From: Sphaerospermopsis torques-reginae ITEP-024
Lineage (GTDB): Bacteria > Cyanobacteriota > Cyanobacteriia > Cyanobacteriales > Nostocaceae
Direction: 5' to 3'
NCBI RefSeq assembly: GCF_019598945.1
Contig: NZ_CP080598.1
Coordinates: 1 to 64,000 of the forward strand
Length of the DNA stretch: 64,000 nt
Shown here: positions 8,571-17,509 of the stretch, one piece after another
How positions within the stretch are numbered: position 1 is the stretch's first letter
Layout of the letters: every line of letters begins with the position of its first letter
Translations under genes and position numbers: made by a program
The notes under the pieces: generated by a model
What the model was told of the DNA's origin: nothing
Seen by the model: only the letters and a program-made list of their open reading frames with translations
The model's database searches: none

Positions 8571-9142
8571 GTTAGGTTGTCTCCCAACTCATTCATCTTT
8601 AATTACTCATAACCTAAAAAGTGCATAATACCATTATCATGTCTCACTAATAACTCGTTTCCTCTTGCCTATTCCCTATTCCCTATTCCCTATTCCCTAT
8701 TCCCTATTCCCTGCCCTAACAGATATGATAACTATTAAAACAGACATAATATGATTCCCAAAAGAAATTTTGGTATAAACCAACTAGAGGCGCTGTTAAC
8801 TGCCGAAATATCGGACTTGCAAATAGGGTTTGCTGAAAAAGTTATCTGTGAAGGACCAGTGACAGGTGCTACGCCACGGTGACAGTTTCAAGAGTTGGAT
8901 AGGAACGATTTTTTCTTGAAGTAGGAATATTGAATCTTTCATTTTTATTTTTTTGATTTTGTAGAACCTTTTACTAATATTTGGAATTTGATGTTTATTA
9001 CTCAAGCAACACTCATTCCTGTATTATGGAAAACTCATTTAATCTCTCAGTTTGGCACAATTGTTTGCTATTTAGGATTATACATCATTTATCATCCTGA
9101 ATTTAAGCATCCTTTATATTTTTATGTAGAAAATAGCATTTA
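8571..9142. other. Gene-poor interval upstream of the XPB gene
   Basis: No convincing gene in either strand. It contains a TTCCCTA tandem array at about 8671-8712, a 19-mer (TAGGGTTTGCTGAAAAAGT, 8824-8842) that recurs inverted at about 40184-40202, and AT-rich DNA. A 63-codon plus-strand frame from 8988 has no recognisable features and ends inside the cyclase fragment. Confidence 0.6.
8671..8712. repeat. Short tandem repeat (TTCCCTA)n
   Basis: Six to seven units of the 7-mer ATTCCCT. The same or the related TTCCCTG motif recurs at 18923-18976, 38147-38176 and 48943-48968, and in modified form in frame in the NRPS gene at 54101-54136. Confidence 0.95.
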
Positions 9143-9361
9143 TTTATTAACGAAATATTCTGCTTATTTGATGAATTAGCCGAACTGCATGGAGTCGAGA
9201 AAATCAAAACTATTGGTGATGCTTACATGACAGTTGCTAGATTACCTAATCATCACAGTGATCATGCTATGTCCCTAGCAAATATGGCTTTAGATATGCA
9301 ACAGGCTGTAGCTAAGTTTAATGAAGAACAAAATCAATCATTTCGTATCCGTCTGGGAGCA
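9143..9361 (+). pseudogene. Class III adenylate/guanylate cyclase catalytic-domain fragment
   Basis: In the frame starting near 9143, with no start codon, the translation includes NEIFCLFDELAELHGVEK, IKTIGDAYMTVARLP and then HAMSLANMALDMQQAV and FRIRLGA. This closely follows the cyclase homology domain around the second metal-binding/transition segment (usually KTIGDAYM and FRIRIGIN). Upstream the frame hits a TAG at 9134. Downstream, similarity stops after RLGA, just before the usual INTG motif, and the frame ends at 9403. Both ends of the domain are therefore missing and this is a gene remnant, possibly left by a deletion. No partner fragment is visible in the window. Confidence 0.85.
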
Positions 9362-9602
9362 AAATTTAATAATCAATAATTTCTGTTGCTATCAGCACCG
9401 CTAACAATATAATTTCAATCAGAGAAAGTATACTATACTAGAAAAGGTTTGTTTGCATTGATTTTTACTACTTTAGGTAGATTCCTATTCCAGAAATGTA
9501 AGCTTTGTATTGCCCTGTTGCATAATAGGTCTGGAGCTATATTCCTGTCACTCACAAATTTCATGACTGCAAGTAGCTTGCAGCACCAGAGGAGATGCTA
9601 AA

Positions 9603-12287
9603 TTGAAAGGAAAAATTTCTCTTCTATCAAACTATTCTGTGTCCATTTTATGTGTTGGTATCGCCTTGGTACTAACATTCCTGTTGCAGCCATTTTTAGA
9701 TCGCTCTATCTTTCTGATATTTTTTGCGGCTATAGCAGTTAGTACCTGGTATGGTGGCATTAAGCCTGGATTATTAGCTACTGTTTTGTCTGTCATAACT
9801 GTGAGGTACTTTTTTATCGATCCCCAATTTTCATTTTCTGTTGAGAATCCAGACAGTATAATTAAGTTAGGATTGTTTACGCTGGTGACAATGTTTATCA
9901 GTTGGCTAAACTCAGAATTACGTACTTCTAAACAGAAATTAGAAATAAGTTTTAAACACCTAGCAGCGAGTGAAGCGAGATTTCGGAGATTAAAAGATGC
10001 CAACATCATTGGAGTGATTATAACCGATATACAAGGCGGCATTTTAGAAGCGAATGATGCCTTTTTAAACATGGTGGGTTATACACGAGAAGAACTACTA
10101 GCAGGAAGAATAAACTGCCGAAAAATGACACCTCCAGAATATCTGGAAAAAAGCGATCGCTCAATACTGGAACTGAGAAACCAAAGAGTTTGTCAACCTT
10201 TTGAGAAACAATACATCCGCAAAGATGGCAGTCGGGTGAGTGTTTTACTGGGTTTAGCTTTATTAGAAGATAATTCAGATCAAGTAATTGGTTTTGTTGT
10301 TGATGTGAGTGAACGCAAAAAAGCAGAAGATTCCCTGATAAAACAGGAAGAACAACTGCGCTTGATCACTGATTCTTTACCAGTACAGATTTCCTATGTA
10401 GATGCTCAACAGCGTTATCGTTTTAATAATAAAAGATATGAAGAATGGTTTGGTATACCTACATCTCAAATGGATGGCAAACACCTAAAAGAAATTTTAG
10501 GAGATTCGGTTTATGAAAAAATTTATTCCTATGTAGAAACAGTATTATCTGGAAAGGAAATCACCTACGAAAATCAACTCTTGCATCCAGATGGTACAGA
10601 ACATAATACAAGCGTGACTTACGTTCCCCAATTCAATAATCAAGGAAAAGTGGAAGGATTTGTTGCTTTAATTAGAGATATTACAGAACAAAAGCAAGCT
10701 GAAAATGCTCTCAAACAAAGCGAAGAAAAATTCCGCAAATTAACAGAAAAAGTGCGCGTCATTCCTTGGGAAGCAGATCCTAAAACTGGGAATTTTACAT
10801 ACATTGGTCCGCAAACAGAAGAAATACTCGGTTATTCATTAACTGATTGTTACAATGATAATTTCTGGGAAGAACACATCTATCCTGATGACAAAGAGTG
10901 GGCAGTTAAGTATTGCCTAATGAGTTCACAAACTGAGGAAAATTACGAATTTGAATATAGAATGTTAGCCGCAGATGGCAGAGTGGTTTGGTTATATGAT
11001 ATAGTGAATGTGGTGCGGGGTAAAGATAGACCAAAGCAGCTACATGGGTTCATGATTGATATTACAGAACGCAAACAAGCAGAACAAGAAAGAGAACAAA
11101 TATTAGCGCGAGAAAAAGCAGCAAGAACTGAAGCAGAAGCAGCTAACCGCATCAAAGATGAATTTTTAGCCACACTTTCCCACGAACTCCGCACCCCCCT
11201 CAACGCCATGTTAGGATGGACACAGTTGCTCAGAAGCCGTAAATTTGATGAAGCTACCACTGCTAAAGCATTGGAAACAATTGATCGCAATAGTCGGTCT
11301 TTAGCTCAGTTAATTGAAGATGTATTAGATGTTTCTCGGATTATTCGTGGTAAACTGCGTTTAAATATGTACCCAGTGGAACTTGTGCCAGTAGTAGAAG
11401 CAGCAATAGACACATTGCGTCCTGCTGCGGATGCTAAACATATTTGCATTGAGTCGGAATTTGATCCAGCAGTGGGAGTAGTGATAGGTGATGCTAACCG
11501 CTTGCAACAAATAGTTTGGAATTTGCTTTCCAATGCTGTAAAATTTACACCTAAGGGGGGAATAGTCCAGGTAAAAATACAGCGCATTAAGTCCCGTGTG
11601 CAGATTCAAGTCAGTGATACTGGTGCGGGAATTGCTCCCGAATTTTTACCTTATGTATTTGAGCGTTTTTATCAAGCTGATAGTTCAACCACGCGATCGC
11701 ATGGTGGATTAGGATTAGGATTAGCTATAGTTCGGCATTTAGTAGAACTGCACGGAGGTACAGTTTCCGCTACCAGTCCAGGACTAGAAAAAGGTGCAAC
11801 TTTCATCGTCAATTTACCAATGAAAGCCGTGATTAATGAAGATGATACACCCAAATCACAACCATTTCTCACAAATAGCAATTCTGTGAATTACCAATTA
11901 TCAATCTTGGAAAATGTGCGAGTGTTGGTAGTGGATGATGAAGCAGATACAAGAAATTTACTAACTAAAATTTTAGGACAATATGGCGCTCAAGTGACTG
12001 CTGTTGCCTCTTGTGAAGAAGCAATGACAGCTTTATCAAAATTCCATCCAGATATATTAATTAGTGACATTGGAATGCCAGAAGAAGATGGCTATACATT
12101 AATTCGTAAAGTCAGAAGTCTTCCTAGTAATGAAGGAGGGAAAATTCCCGCAGTAGCACTAACAGCTTATGCTAGATCAGAAGACCGCACCCAAGCTTTA
12201 TTAGCAGGTTTTCAATTACATATTCCTAAACCAGTGAATGCTGGAGAATTAGCAGCGGTGGTTGCTAATTTATCGGGAAGAACATGA
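9603..12287 (+). CDS. Hybrid sensor histidine kinase (DUF4118-PAS x3-HisKA-HATPase-REC)
   Basis: 894 residues from a TTG start; GAGGAG stands 8-10 bases upstream, and the nearby ATG at 9595 is closed at once by a stop. Residues 1-105 hold several membrane helices with a KdpD-like DUF4118 pattern (FFAAIAVSTWYGGIKPGLLA). Three PAS modules follow (about 120-245, 250-370, 375-500). The dimerisation helix has the phospho-acceptor in SHELRTPLNAMLGW (H527). The ATPase has NLLSNAVKFTPKGG, DTGAGI and GLGLGLAIV. The receiver carries VLVVDDEAD and phospho-acceptor D822 in LISDIGMPEEDG. It should sense an intracellular or membrane signal through PAS and pass phosphate internally. No response regulator is adjacent, so the output is unknown. 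Confidence 0.92.
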   Translation: MKGKISLLSNYSVSILCVGIALVLTFLLQPFLDRSIFLIFFAAIAVSTWYGGIKPGLLATVLSVITVRYFFIDPQFSFSVENPDSIIKLGLFTLVTMFISWLNSELRTSKQKLEISFKHLAASEARFRRLKDANIIGVIITDIQGGILEANDAFLNMVGYTREELLAGRINCRKMTPPEYLEKSDRSILELRNQRVCQPFEKQYIRKDGSRVSVLLGLALLEDNSDQVIGFVVDVSERKKAEDSLIKQEEQLRLITDSLPVQISYVDAQQRYRFNNKRYEEWFGIPTSQMDGKHLKEILGDSVYEKIYSYVETVLSGKEITYENQLLHPDGTEHNTSVTYVPQFNNQGKVEGFVALIRDITEQKQAENALKQSEEKFRKLTEKVRVIPWEADPKTGNFTYIGPQTEEILGYSLTDCYNDNFWEEHIYPDDKEWAVKYCLMSSQTEENYEFEYRMLAADGRVVWLYDIVNVVRGKDRPKQLHGFMIDITERKQAEQEREQILAREKAARTEAEAANRIKDEFLATLSHELRTPLNAMLGWTQLLRSRKFDEATTAKALETIDRNSRSLAQLIEDVLDVSRIIRGKLRLNMYPVELVPVVEAAIDTLRPAADAKHICIESEFDPAVGVVIGDANRLQQIVWNLLSNAVKFTPKGGIVQVKIQRIKSRVQIQVSDTGAGIAPEFLPYVFERFYQADSSTTRSHGGLGLGLAIVRHLVELHGGTVSATSPGLEKGATFIVNLPMKAVINEDDTPKSQPFLTNSNSVNYQLSILENVRVLVVDDEADTRNLLTKILGQYGAQVTAVASCEEAMTALSKFHPDILISDIGMPEEDGYTLIRKVRSLPSNEGGKIPAVALTAYARSEDRTQALLAGFQLHIPKPVNAGELAAVVANLSGRT

Positions 12288-12364
12288 TAATTGATAATTG
12301 ATAATTGACAATTGACAATTGATAATTGGTAATTGGTAATTGGTAATTGGTAATTGGTAATTGG
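12288..12364. repeat. Short tandem repeats (GATAATT / GGTAATT)n
   Basis: Heptamer arrays of the TAATTGA and TAATTGG types directly follow the kinase stop codon. The same type occurs at 34540-34619 and 43573-43605. Confidence 0.9.
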
Positions 12365-12503
12365 GAAAATGCAAATAATTTCCCCCTGCTCCCCTGCTTC
12401 TTTCCAGTCCCCAGTCTCCAGTCCCCTTTACACTTCCTGATTTAATTGATTATCCTAGAAGAGTCGGGGAATAAACTGATTGTAAATTGCCAGCAGGTGC
12501 TAG

Positions 12504-13736
12504 ATGCTGCAAGCAGAAGAAATATTACATGACCGTTACCAAATTCAACGCCAACTAGGTAATAATGGTATTCGTCAAACTTGGTTAGCTAAAGATTTAC
12601 AAGCCACAGAACTAGAAAACTCGTTAGTTGTGGTCAAACTCTTGGCTTTTGGTGGTGCTGTGCAGTGGGATGACCTGAAACTTTTTGAAAGGGAAGGACA
12701 GATTCTGAAACAGCTAAATCATCCTTGTATCCCCAAATATATTGATTATTTTTGCATTGATGACCGTAACCTCTGGTTTGGCTTAGTTCAACAATATATT
12801 CCTGGTGTATCTCTGAAAGAAAAACTCGTTGCTGGGGAAAGATTTACAGAAAATAAAGTTAGAAAAATTGCTGTTAAAATTTTAAGGATTCTCACCTATT
12901 TACATGAATTAAATCCAGGGGTTTTACATCGAGATATTAAACCCAGTAATTTGATTTGGGGTGCAGATAATCAAATTTATTTAGTAGATTTTGGGGCGGT
13001 TCAAGATAAAGCTGCTAAAGAAGGTGTGACTTTTACCGTTGTTGGTACTTATGGTTATGCACCTATGGAACAATTTGGTGGTCGGGCTGTTCCTGCATCA
13101 GATTTGTATGCTTTAGGCGCGACTTTAATTCATTTGTTAACTGGTCATCCTCCCGCAGATTTACCCCAAAAAGATTTAAAAATTCAATTTGTAGACCGTG
13201 TTAATTTAAGTTCATCTTTTGAAAATTGGATAAGCCAACTAATAGAACCAGCACCAGAAAACCGTTTTGCTAATGCACGTAAAGCCTTAAATGCCCTAAA
13301 ATCTGGTGATACAGTTCACCCTCAAACAGAGACAATTCGCCCTGACAAAATTGAAGTTCGACACTTAGATATAAAAGAGGTAATTAACAATTCTGGCTGT
13401 GGTTTATATAATAAATATGCAGTAGTTCCCGAAGAAATTTTAGGTTGGAATTGGGGGGCATTTTTGATGCCTTGGTTGTGGATGTGGCCTAATTATGTTT
13501 GGTATGGGTTGCTGTGTTTTATCCCTCACATTGGTTGGATGATGACTATTGCTTTGGGAGCAAAAGGTAATGAGTGGGCTTGGAAAAGTAGACGCTGGCG
13601 GAGTATTGAACATTTTAAACAACATCAGAGAGGTTGGGCGATCGCCGGAATTATGATTGGCGCACCTGTGAGTATTACAATTTGGGTATTGGCATTTATT
13701 AGTCTGTTCAATCAAATATTTGATCTAGCAAATTAA
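12504..13736 (+). CDS. Membrane-anchored Ser/Thr protein kinase
   Basis: 410 residues. Eukaryotic-type (Hanks) kinase domain at about 5-270: degenerate glycine loop LGNNGIRQTW, lysine in VVVKLL, catalytic loop HRDIKPSN (H142, D144), metal-binding DFG in LVDFGAVQD, activation/APE region YGYAPMEQFGG and ASDLYALGATLIHLLTG. The C-terminal 130 residues hold Trp-rich hydrophobic segments (WNWGAFLMPWLWMWPNY, WWYGLL-like, then GWAIAGIMIGAPVSITIWVL) around KGNEWAWKSRRW, suggesting two or three membrane passes with the kinase in the cytoplasm. The substrate is unknown. The gene is monocistronic and lies after the histidine kinase, separated by repeats. Alternative naming as a PknB/Spk-type kinase is equally fair. 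Confidence 0.9.
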   Translation: MLQAEEILHDRYQIQRQLGNNGIRQTWLAKDLQATELENSLVVVKLLAFGGAVQWDDLKLFEREGQILKQLNHPCIPKYIDYFCIDDRNLWFGLVQQYIPGVSLKEKLVAGERFTENKVRKIAVKILRILTYLHELNPGVLHRDIKPSNLIWGADNQIYLVDFGAVQDKAAKEGVTFTVVGTYGYAPMEQFGGRAVPASDLYALGATLIHLLTGHPPADLPQKDLKIQFVDRVNLSSSFENWISQLIEPAPENRFANARKALNALKSGDTVHPQTETIRPDKIEVRHLDIKEVINNSGCGLYNKYAVVPEEILGWNWGAFLMPWLWMWPNYVWYGLLCFIPHIGWMMTIALGAKGNEWAWKSRRWRSIEHFKQHQRGWAIAGIMIGAPVSITIWVLAFISLFNQIFDLAN

Positions 13737-13783
13737 ATCAACAATTTGAAAAAATAAACTTTGATCTCGTTCATCTCGTTCAT

Positions 13784-13890
13784 CTCGTTCCCAGTCTCAG
13801 ACTGGGAATGCGATCGCAGAGTCTCTGACTCTGGTATCATTAAAGGCAGAGCCTTTAAAAATTCATTCCCATACAGAGTATGGGAACGAG
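13784..13890. repeat. Array of four consecutive perfect hairpins with 3-nt loops
   Basis: Four palindromes in a row: TTCCCAGTC/GACTGGGAA (13788-13808), CAGAGTC/GACTCTG (13817-13833), TTAAAGGC/GCCTTTAA (13840-13858) and TTCCCATAC/GTATGGGAA (13866-13886). Each has a 3-nt loop. The outer CTCGTTCCC and GGGAACGAG are themselves inverted. A single-hairpin relative lies at 40117-40137. Seen directly in the sequence; the element class is unknown. Confidence 0.92.
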
Positions 13891-14090
13891 AGGGAGCAGG
13901 GAGCAGGGGAAGCAGGAGAAGCAGGAGAAGAAAAATTAGTTCTTGATTCTTTCATTCTTCTTTCTGCTATATAAAACCTAGACAAAGCTAGACTTTACTT
14001 TCTACTTCAACGGGAGCATGGGAGCGGTTATCCCTCAGTAGACTTGCACGCTGTAGCCCAACGCGACTTTCTCAGGTTAAGATTTGGAAA

Positions 14091-14258
14091 CAGACTATCA
14101 CTATCAATGCTTGGTTTTCGCGTCGGTAATAGTCTGATTCAATACTTGATATCTGAGGATTATATATCAAGTTGGCATTTTTCTGAGCTAACTTATGTCA
14201 ATTTTTGTCAACATAAGTATATTTTTGTCTATAAAATGGTCAACTTAGGACAAGCTCT
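14091..14258. repeat. Three hairpins ending in an IS-end 20-mer (MITE-like remnant)
   Basis: Stems: CAGACTAT/ATAGTCTG (14091-14136), ACTTGATAT/ATATCAAGT (14144-14172) and ACTTATGT/ACATAAGT (14191-14218). The island closes with GTCAACTTAGGACAAGCTCT (14239-14258), identical to 277-296 next to tnpB. This suggests a non-autonomous relative, or the leftover end, of the same IS200/IS605-type element. Confidence 0.65.
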
Positions 14259-14290
14259 TGCCTTCTTACTGTCACCTGTCACCTAAGCTT

Positions 14291-14956
14291 CTAACTCACT
14301 GAAGTTTCAAACACACCCACAGGACAAGCAACATTAGTACCACCTAAACCGCAATAACCACCGGGATTTTTAGCTAAATACTGTTGATGGTAATCTTCAG
14401 CATAATAAAACTCAGGTGCATCTAAAATTTCTGTGGTAATTTTGCCATACCCTGCTTTTACTAACGCTTGTTCATAAGCATCCCGTGAAGCTTCCGCTAG
14501 TTGTTTTTGTTCTGGGGAATAAACATAAATTCCAGAACGGTATTGAGTACCCACATCATTACCTTGACGCATCCCTTGGGTGGGATCATGACTTTCCCAA
14601 AAGACTTTTAACAGTTGGGAATAAGTAATAACTTTAGGATCAAATACCACAAACACCACTTCATTGTGACCGGTCATACCAGTGCAAACTTCCCTATAGG
14701 TGGGGTTGGGTGTGTAACCAGCAGCATAACCTACCCCAGTGCTGTAAACTCCGTTTTGTTGCCAAAACTTGCGTTCTGCACCCCAAAAACACCCTAAACC
14801 AAACATCGCAGTTTCCATACCTTCAGGAAACGGAGGTTTGAGGGGGTTGTTGTTGACAAAGTGTGTTGCAGGTACGGGCATTTTTGCTGTGCGTCCTGGC
14901 AGTGCTTGTTCAGGTGTGGGCATTGCCACTTTTTTTCCAAATCCGAATAATCCCAT
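14291..14956 (-). CDS. msrA: Peptide methionine-S-sulfoxide reductase MsrA
   Basis: 221 residues. Catalytic motif GCFWG (in [15 protein letters not shown]), then [19 protein letters not shown] and [12 protein letters not shown], and the C-terminal [13 protein letters not shown] typical of MsrA. A further cysteine pair toward the C-terminus ([15 protein letters not shown]) could serve as resolving cysteines. The enzyme reduces methionine-S-sulfoxide in oxidised proteins using thioredoxin. The 50-residue N-terminal extension before the core ([16 protein letters not shown]) is usual in cyanobacterial and plant-type forms. It is monocistronic, with repeats on both sides. Confidence 0.96.
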   Translation of the reverse strand: MGLFGFGKKVAMPTPEQALPGRTAKMPVPATHFVNNNPLKPPFPEGMETAMFGLGCFWGAERKFWQQNGVYSTGVGYAAGYTPNPTYREVCTGMTGHNEVVFVVFDPKVITYSQLLKVFWESHDPTQGMRQGNDVGTQYRSGIYVYSPEQKQLAEASRDAYEQALVKAGYGKITTEILDAPEFYYAEDYHQQYLAKNPGGYCGLGGTNVACPVGVFETSVS

Positions 14957-15264
14957 TGTTTTTGATGTATTGTATGTATGATGGCTTTACCTTTATATTG
15001 TAAAGATTTTGGTGATTGGTGGAAATTTAGGCTGGTAGTGAGGCAATACTGTTCGGTTAAGAGTTTTCGTAGGTTGGGTTAAGCGATAGCGCAACCCAAA
15101 AAAAGCCTATCAATGTTGGGTTTCCTAACGTCAACCCAACCTACAATATTCAGGTATGATTGATGTCCTAACTACTTTGTCTACAGCTATAAATAAAATC
15201 ATCAAATCAATTCATTCATCTAATTTCATCTAATTTCATCTGCGTTTATCTGCGTCCATCTGCG
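14957..15264. other. Intergenic interval with interspersed repeat
   Basis: No gene seen. It holds the inverted repeat at 15070-15144 and a TTTATCTGCGTCCATCTGCG-type short tandem repeat at about 15222-15266 that abuts the stop of the next gene. The same kind of repeat occurs near 31633-31658. Confidence 0.6.
15070..15144. repeat. GTAGGTTGGGTT interspersed inverted repeat
   Basis: TAGGTTGGGTT and AACCCAACCTA are inverted about 75 bp apart, with an inner AATGTTGGGTTTC. Related or degenerate copies are visible at about 29517-29551, 29804-29842 and 39143-39175 (TAGGTTGGGTTGACGCAAGG). Confidence 0.85.
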
Positions 15265-17433
15265 TTAATTTTCTATTACATCACAAGCATGAACTAAAGG
15301 TAATAATGGACCCATTTGTTCTTGTCCATTAACAGCTAAATCACTGTGACATAAATAAACTCTTTGGGAAACACGCGCTAGTAAATCTGCAATAATGCGA
15401 CGTAATCTTTGCGTTTCTGCTGCTTGTTCATCTGCTGCTGTCCAAGGTTTTCCTAACCTATCTTGTAGAAATAAAGTAGCACCAAATAAAGTTGCTGCAC
15501 CACCTTTAGCCCAAAGAGGTGAACCCGCATCTAACCAAAAATGCCATTTGTGATCTCTATGACTAGCACGATATTGGAAAATGGTAGCTAATGTAATGGC
15601 TTTTTTGGCTTTTCCGATGGGACGAATGGGGTAGGGATTAGCAGTAATTGTACCACATCGCAACAGTTGAATAAATTCGGCAATGGTATTATTTTGTATT
15701 GTTGAATTGGTAATTGTTTGTTTTAATCTGGTGTCTATTTCCCAATAATGTTGAGCAGTTTCTAATAATTCTCGTAATGCTGCTAATGTGGGAAATGGAG
15801 GATGATGATCTTTACACAAAAATTTTTGCATTGCTTGATATAAAAGATTAACTGGTGTGTAAATTACATTTTCTTGAACTTCTGTTTTCTGTTTTTCAAT
15901 CCATCCCAATATTTCATTATAAGCTGTGGTTGCAGTATAGCCGATTCTATCCCAACGTTCAAAGGTTTTAATATTTAATAAATGGGGATTTTCTGGATGG
16001 GGTACAAAACAATGATCTGCTATTAAACCAGCACGCACTGGATCAATTTTTGGTTGTGGAAATTCTTTTTTTTCTCCATCTTCTCCATCATTGGTGTGAC
16101 TGTGACTTAAAACAACTAACATTTCTGCCACTTCATCCCGCTCTACTAATCTTCCTAAATTGGGATAAACTAAAGTAATTAAGGTGAGTAATGCTCTGAC
16201 AGCGGGTGAACTAATTAAAGGACGTTGTTCATTGAGAGCTTCTACCTGAATATTTTGCTTTGTTAATATTTCTATGAGACTATAACGAGCGATCGCATCT
16301 AACCCAGGAGCGATAATTGCTATTTCTTCCGGTTCTATTTTTCCCGTTTTAATTCCATTAATTATCACATCTGTTATTTGTCGCAAAAGTTGAGCGCGAG
16401 AAGCAGTTTGAATACATTTTACAGACTTTGGTAAACTTAAAATTGTCATCGGTTCAGTGACTAATTCTATCATCGGTTGAACCAAGGTTTCAGCTAAATT
16501 AGCTTCAGGAAAACTCACCAACTTTTCTACCTGACAACGCTTTGCTAACCTGTTTAAATATTCAGGATCAGCACCCAAACCCCAACGCACTCCCCCATCA
16601 AGATTATAACTAAATGCTCCCACCGCACCCGCATTTAATAAAAACTCAAATAAGTGATAAGCTATGGCTGGATAATCATCTACATCATCAGCTATGATCA
16701 TCTGATAACGTTTTTTTAAATGTTGCTGATAATCGCTATTAGTTAATAAATGTTGGTGATAAAGTTCGGTAATTAAACCATAAGTTAATAATCCCCTTTC
16801 TAAACACCAATTCCGCCAATCTAACAGCAAAGATGTGAAAAATTCTGGTTCTAGATTATTAGTATTTTCTGGTAAACCTGTCTGCAAAATCCCCGCAATA
16901 TCTTCACAATCTGTACCACTATAAGCTGCTAATTGCCATAAGTCTAATATCCGCCTCACTAAGCGATATTCATTCACTCCTGCACGTCTCAAAGTTTCTG
17001 CATCTAACTGATAATTCCAAAGCTTTGTTGCTAATTCTTGCTCTGTTTCTGGGCGCAATCTTACCGGAAATTGTGCTTTTATTTGTAAAGATTCCACCAA
17101 TAACGGCCAAAATAAAATCACTTCATCTTGAATAAAACCCAAGGTTGTTTTCGCCCGAATTGGGTATTTTCCTGAAGTTAAAGTGACAATTTTATCAGTT
17201 AATAATCTGCGATTATCATCATTAGATGCTAAAACTAAAGCACCAGGTTCTGTTTGCAAAAGATTTGCGGTTTTAATTGCACTTTTAGCTTGTTTCCGAT
17301 TTTGATTTTTCGGATAAAATGACTCTATATCTTGATTGTCATTTTGTTGCACCCAATCACAAAACTGTTGGGCTAAACGAGTAGTTTTTCCGCTGCGGCT
17401 AGTACCAACAATCCAAAAAGAATTTGAAACCAC
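15265..17433 (-). CDS. P-loop recombinase/helicase-like protein (UvrD/RecB-related, cyanobacterial)
   Basis: 722 residues. Walker A at the extreme N-terminus (WIVGTSRSGKTTRLAQQF) and an acidic Walker-B-like strand MIIADDVDDYPAIAYHLFEF near residue 250, followed by AVGAFSYNLDGGVRWGLGAD. This layout resembles superfamily 1 UvrD/RecB/AddB-like proteins. The clear C-terminal helicase motifs are weak: EEIAIIAPG, then LITLVYPNLG, and no iron-sulfur cysteine cluster or nuclease motif is obvious. It may process DNA in recombination or repair, or may be a degenerate helicase-like scaffold. It is divergent from pxcA with a 70-bp shared promoter region. Family recognition is moderate and function is inferred. 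Confidence 0.7.
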   Translation of the reverse strand: MVSNSFWIVGTSRSGKTTRLAQQFCDWVQQNDNQDIESFYPKNQNRKQAKSAIKTANLLQTEPGALVLASNDDNRRLLTDKIVTLTSGKYPIRAKTTLGFIQDEVILFWPLLVESLQIKAQFPVRLRPETEQELATKLWNYQLDAETLRRAGVNEYRLVRRILDLWQLAAYSGTDCEDIAGILQTGLPENTNNLEPEFFTSLLLDWRNWCLERGLLTYGLITELYHQHLLTNSDYQQHLKKRYQMIIADDVDDYPAIAYHLFEFLLNAGAVGAFSYNLDGGVRWGLGADPEYLNRLAKRCQVEKLVSFPEANLAETLVQPMIELVTEPMTILSLPKSVKCIQTASRAQLLRQITDVIINGIKTGKIEPEEIAIIAPGLDAIARYSLIEILTKQNIQVEALNEQRPLISSPAVRALLTLITLVYPNLGRLVERDEVAEMLVVLSHSHTNDGEDGEKKEFPQPKIDPVRAGLIADHCFVPHPENPHLLNIKTFERWDRIGYTATTAYNEILGWIEKQKTEVQENVIYTPVNLLYQAMQKFLCKDHHPPFPTLAALRELLETAQHYWEIDTRLKQTITNSTIQNNTIAEFIQLLRCGTITANPYPIRPIGKAKKAITLATIFQYRASHRDHKWHFWLDAGSPLWAKGGAATLFGATLFLQDRLGKPWTAADEQAAETQRLRRIIADLLARVSQRVYLCHSDLAVNGQEQMGPLLPLVHACDVIEN

Positions 17434-17509
17434 TAATCTACTCCTGATGATAACTTCTGCGTTAACTTAAATTTAGGAATCACCAAACAGTTTTAAATGA
17501 GCATTGAGG

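Noticed and set aside
8988-9179. 63-residue plus-strand frame
   Set aside because: No recognisable features; it ends inside the cyclase fragment in a different frame.
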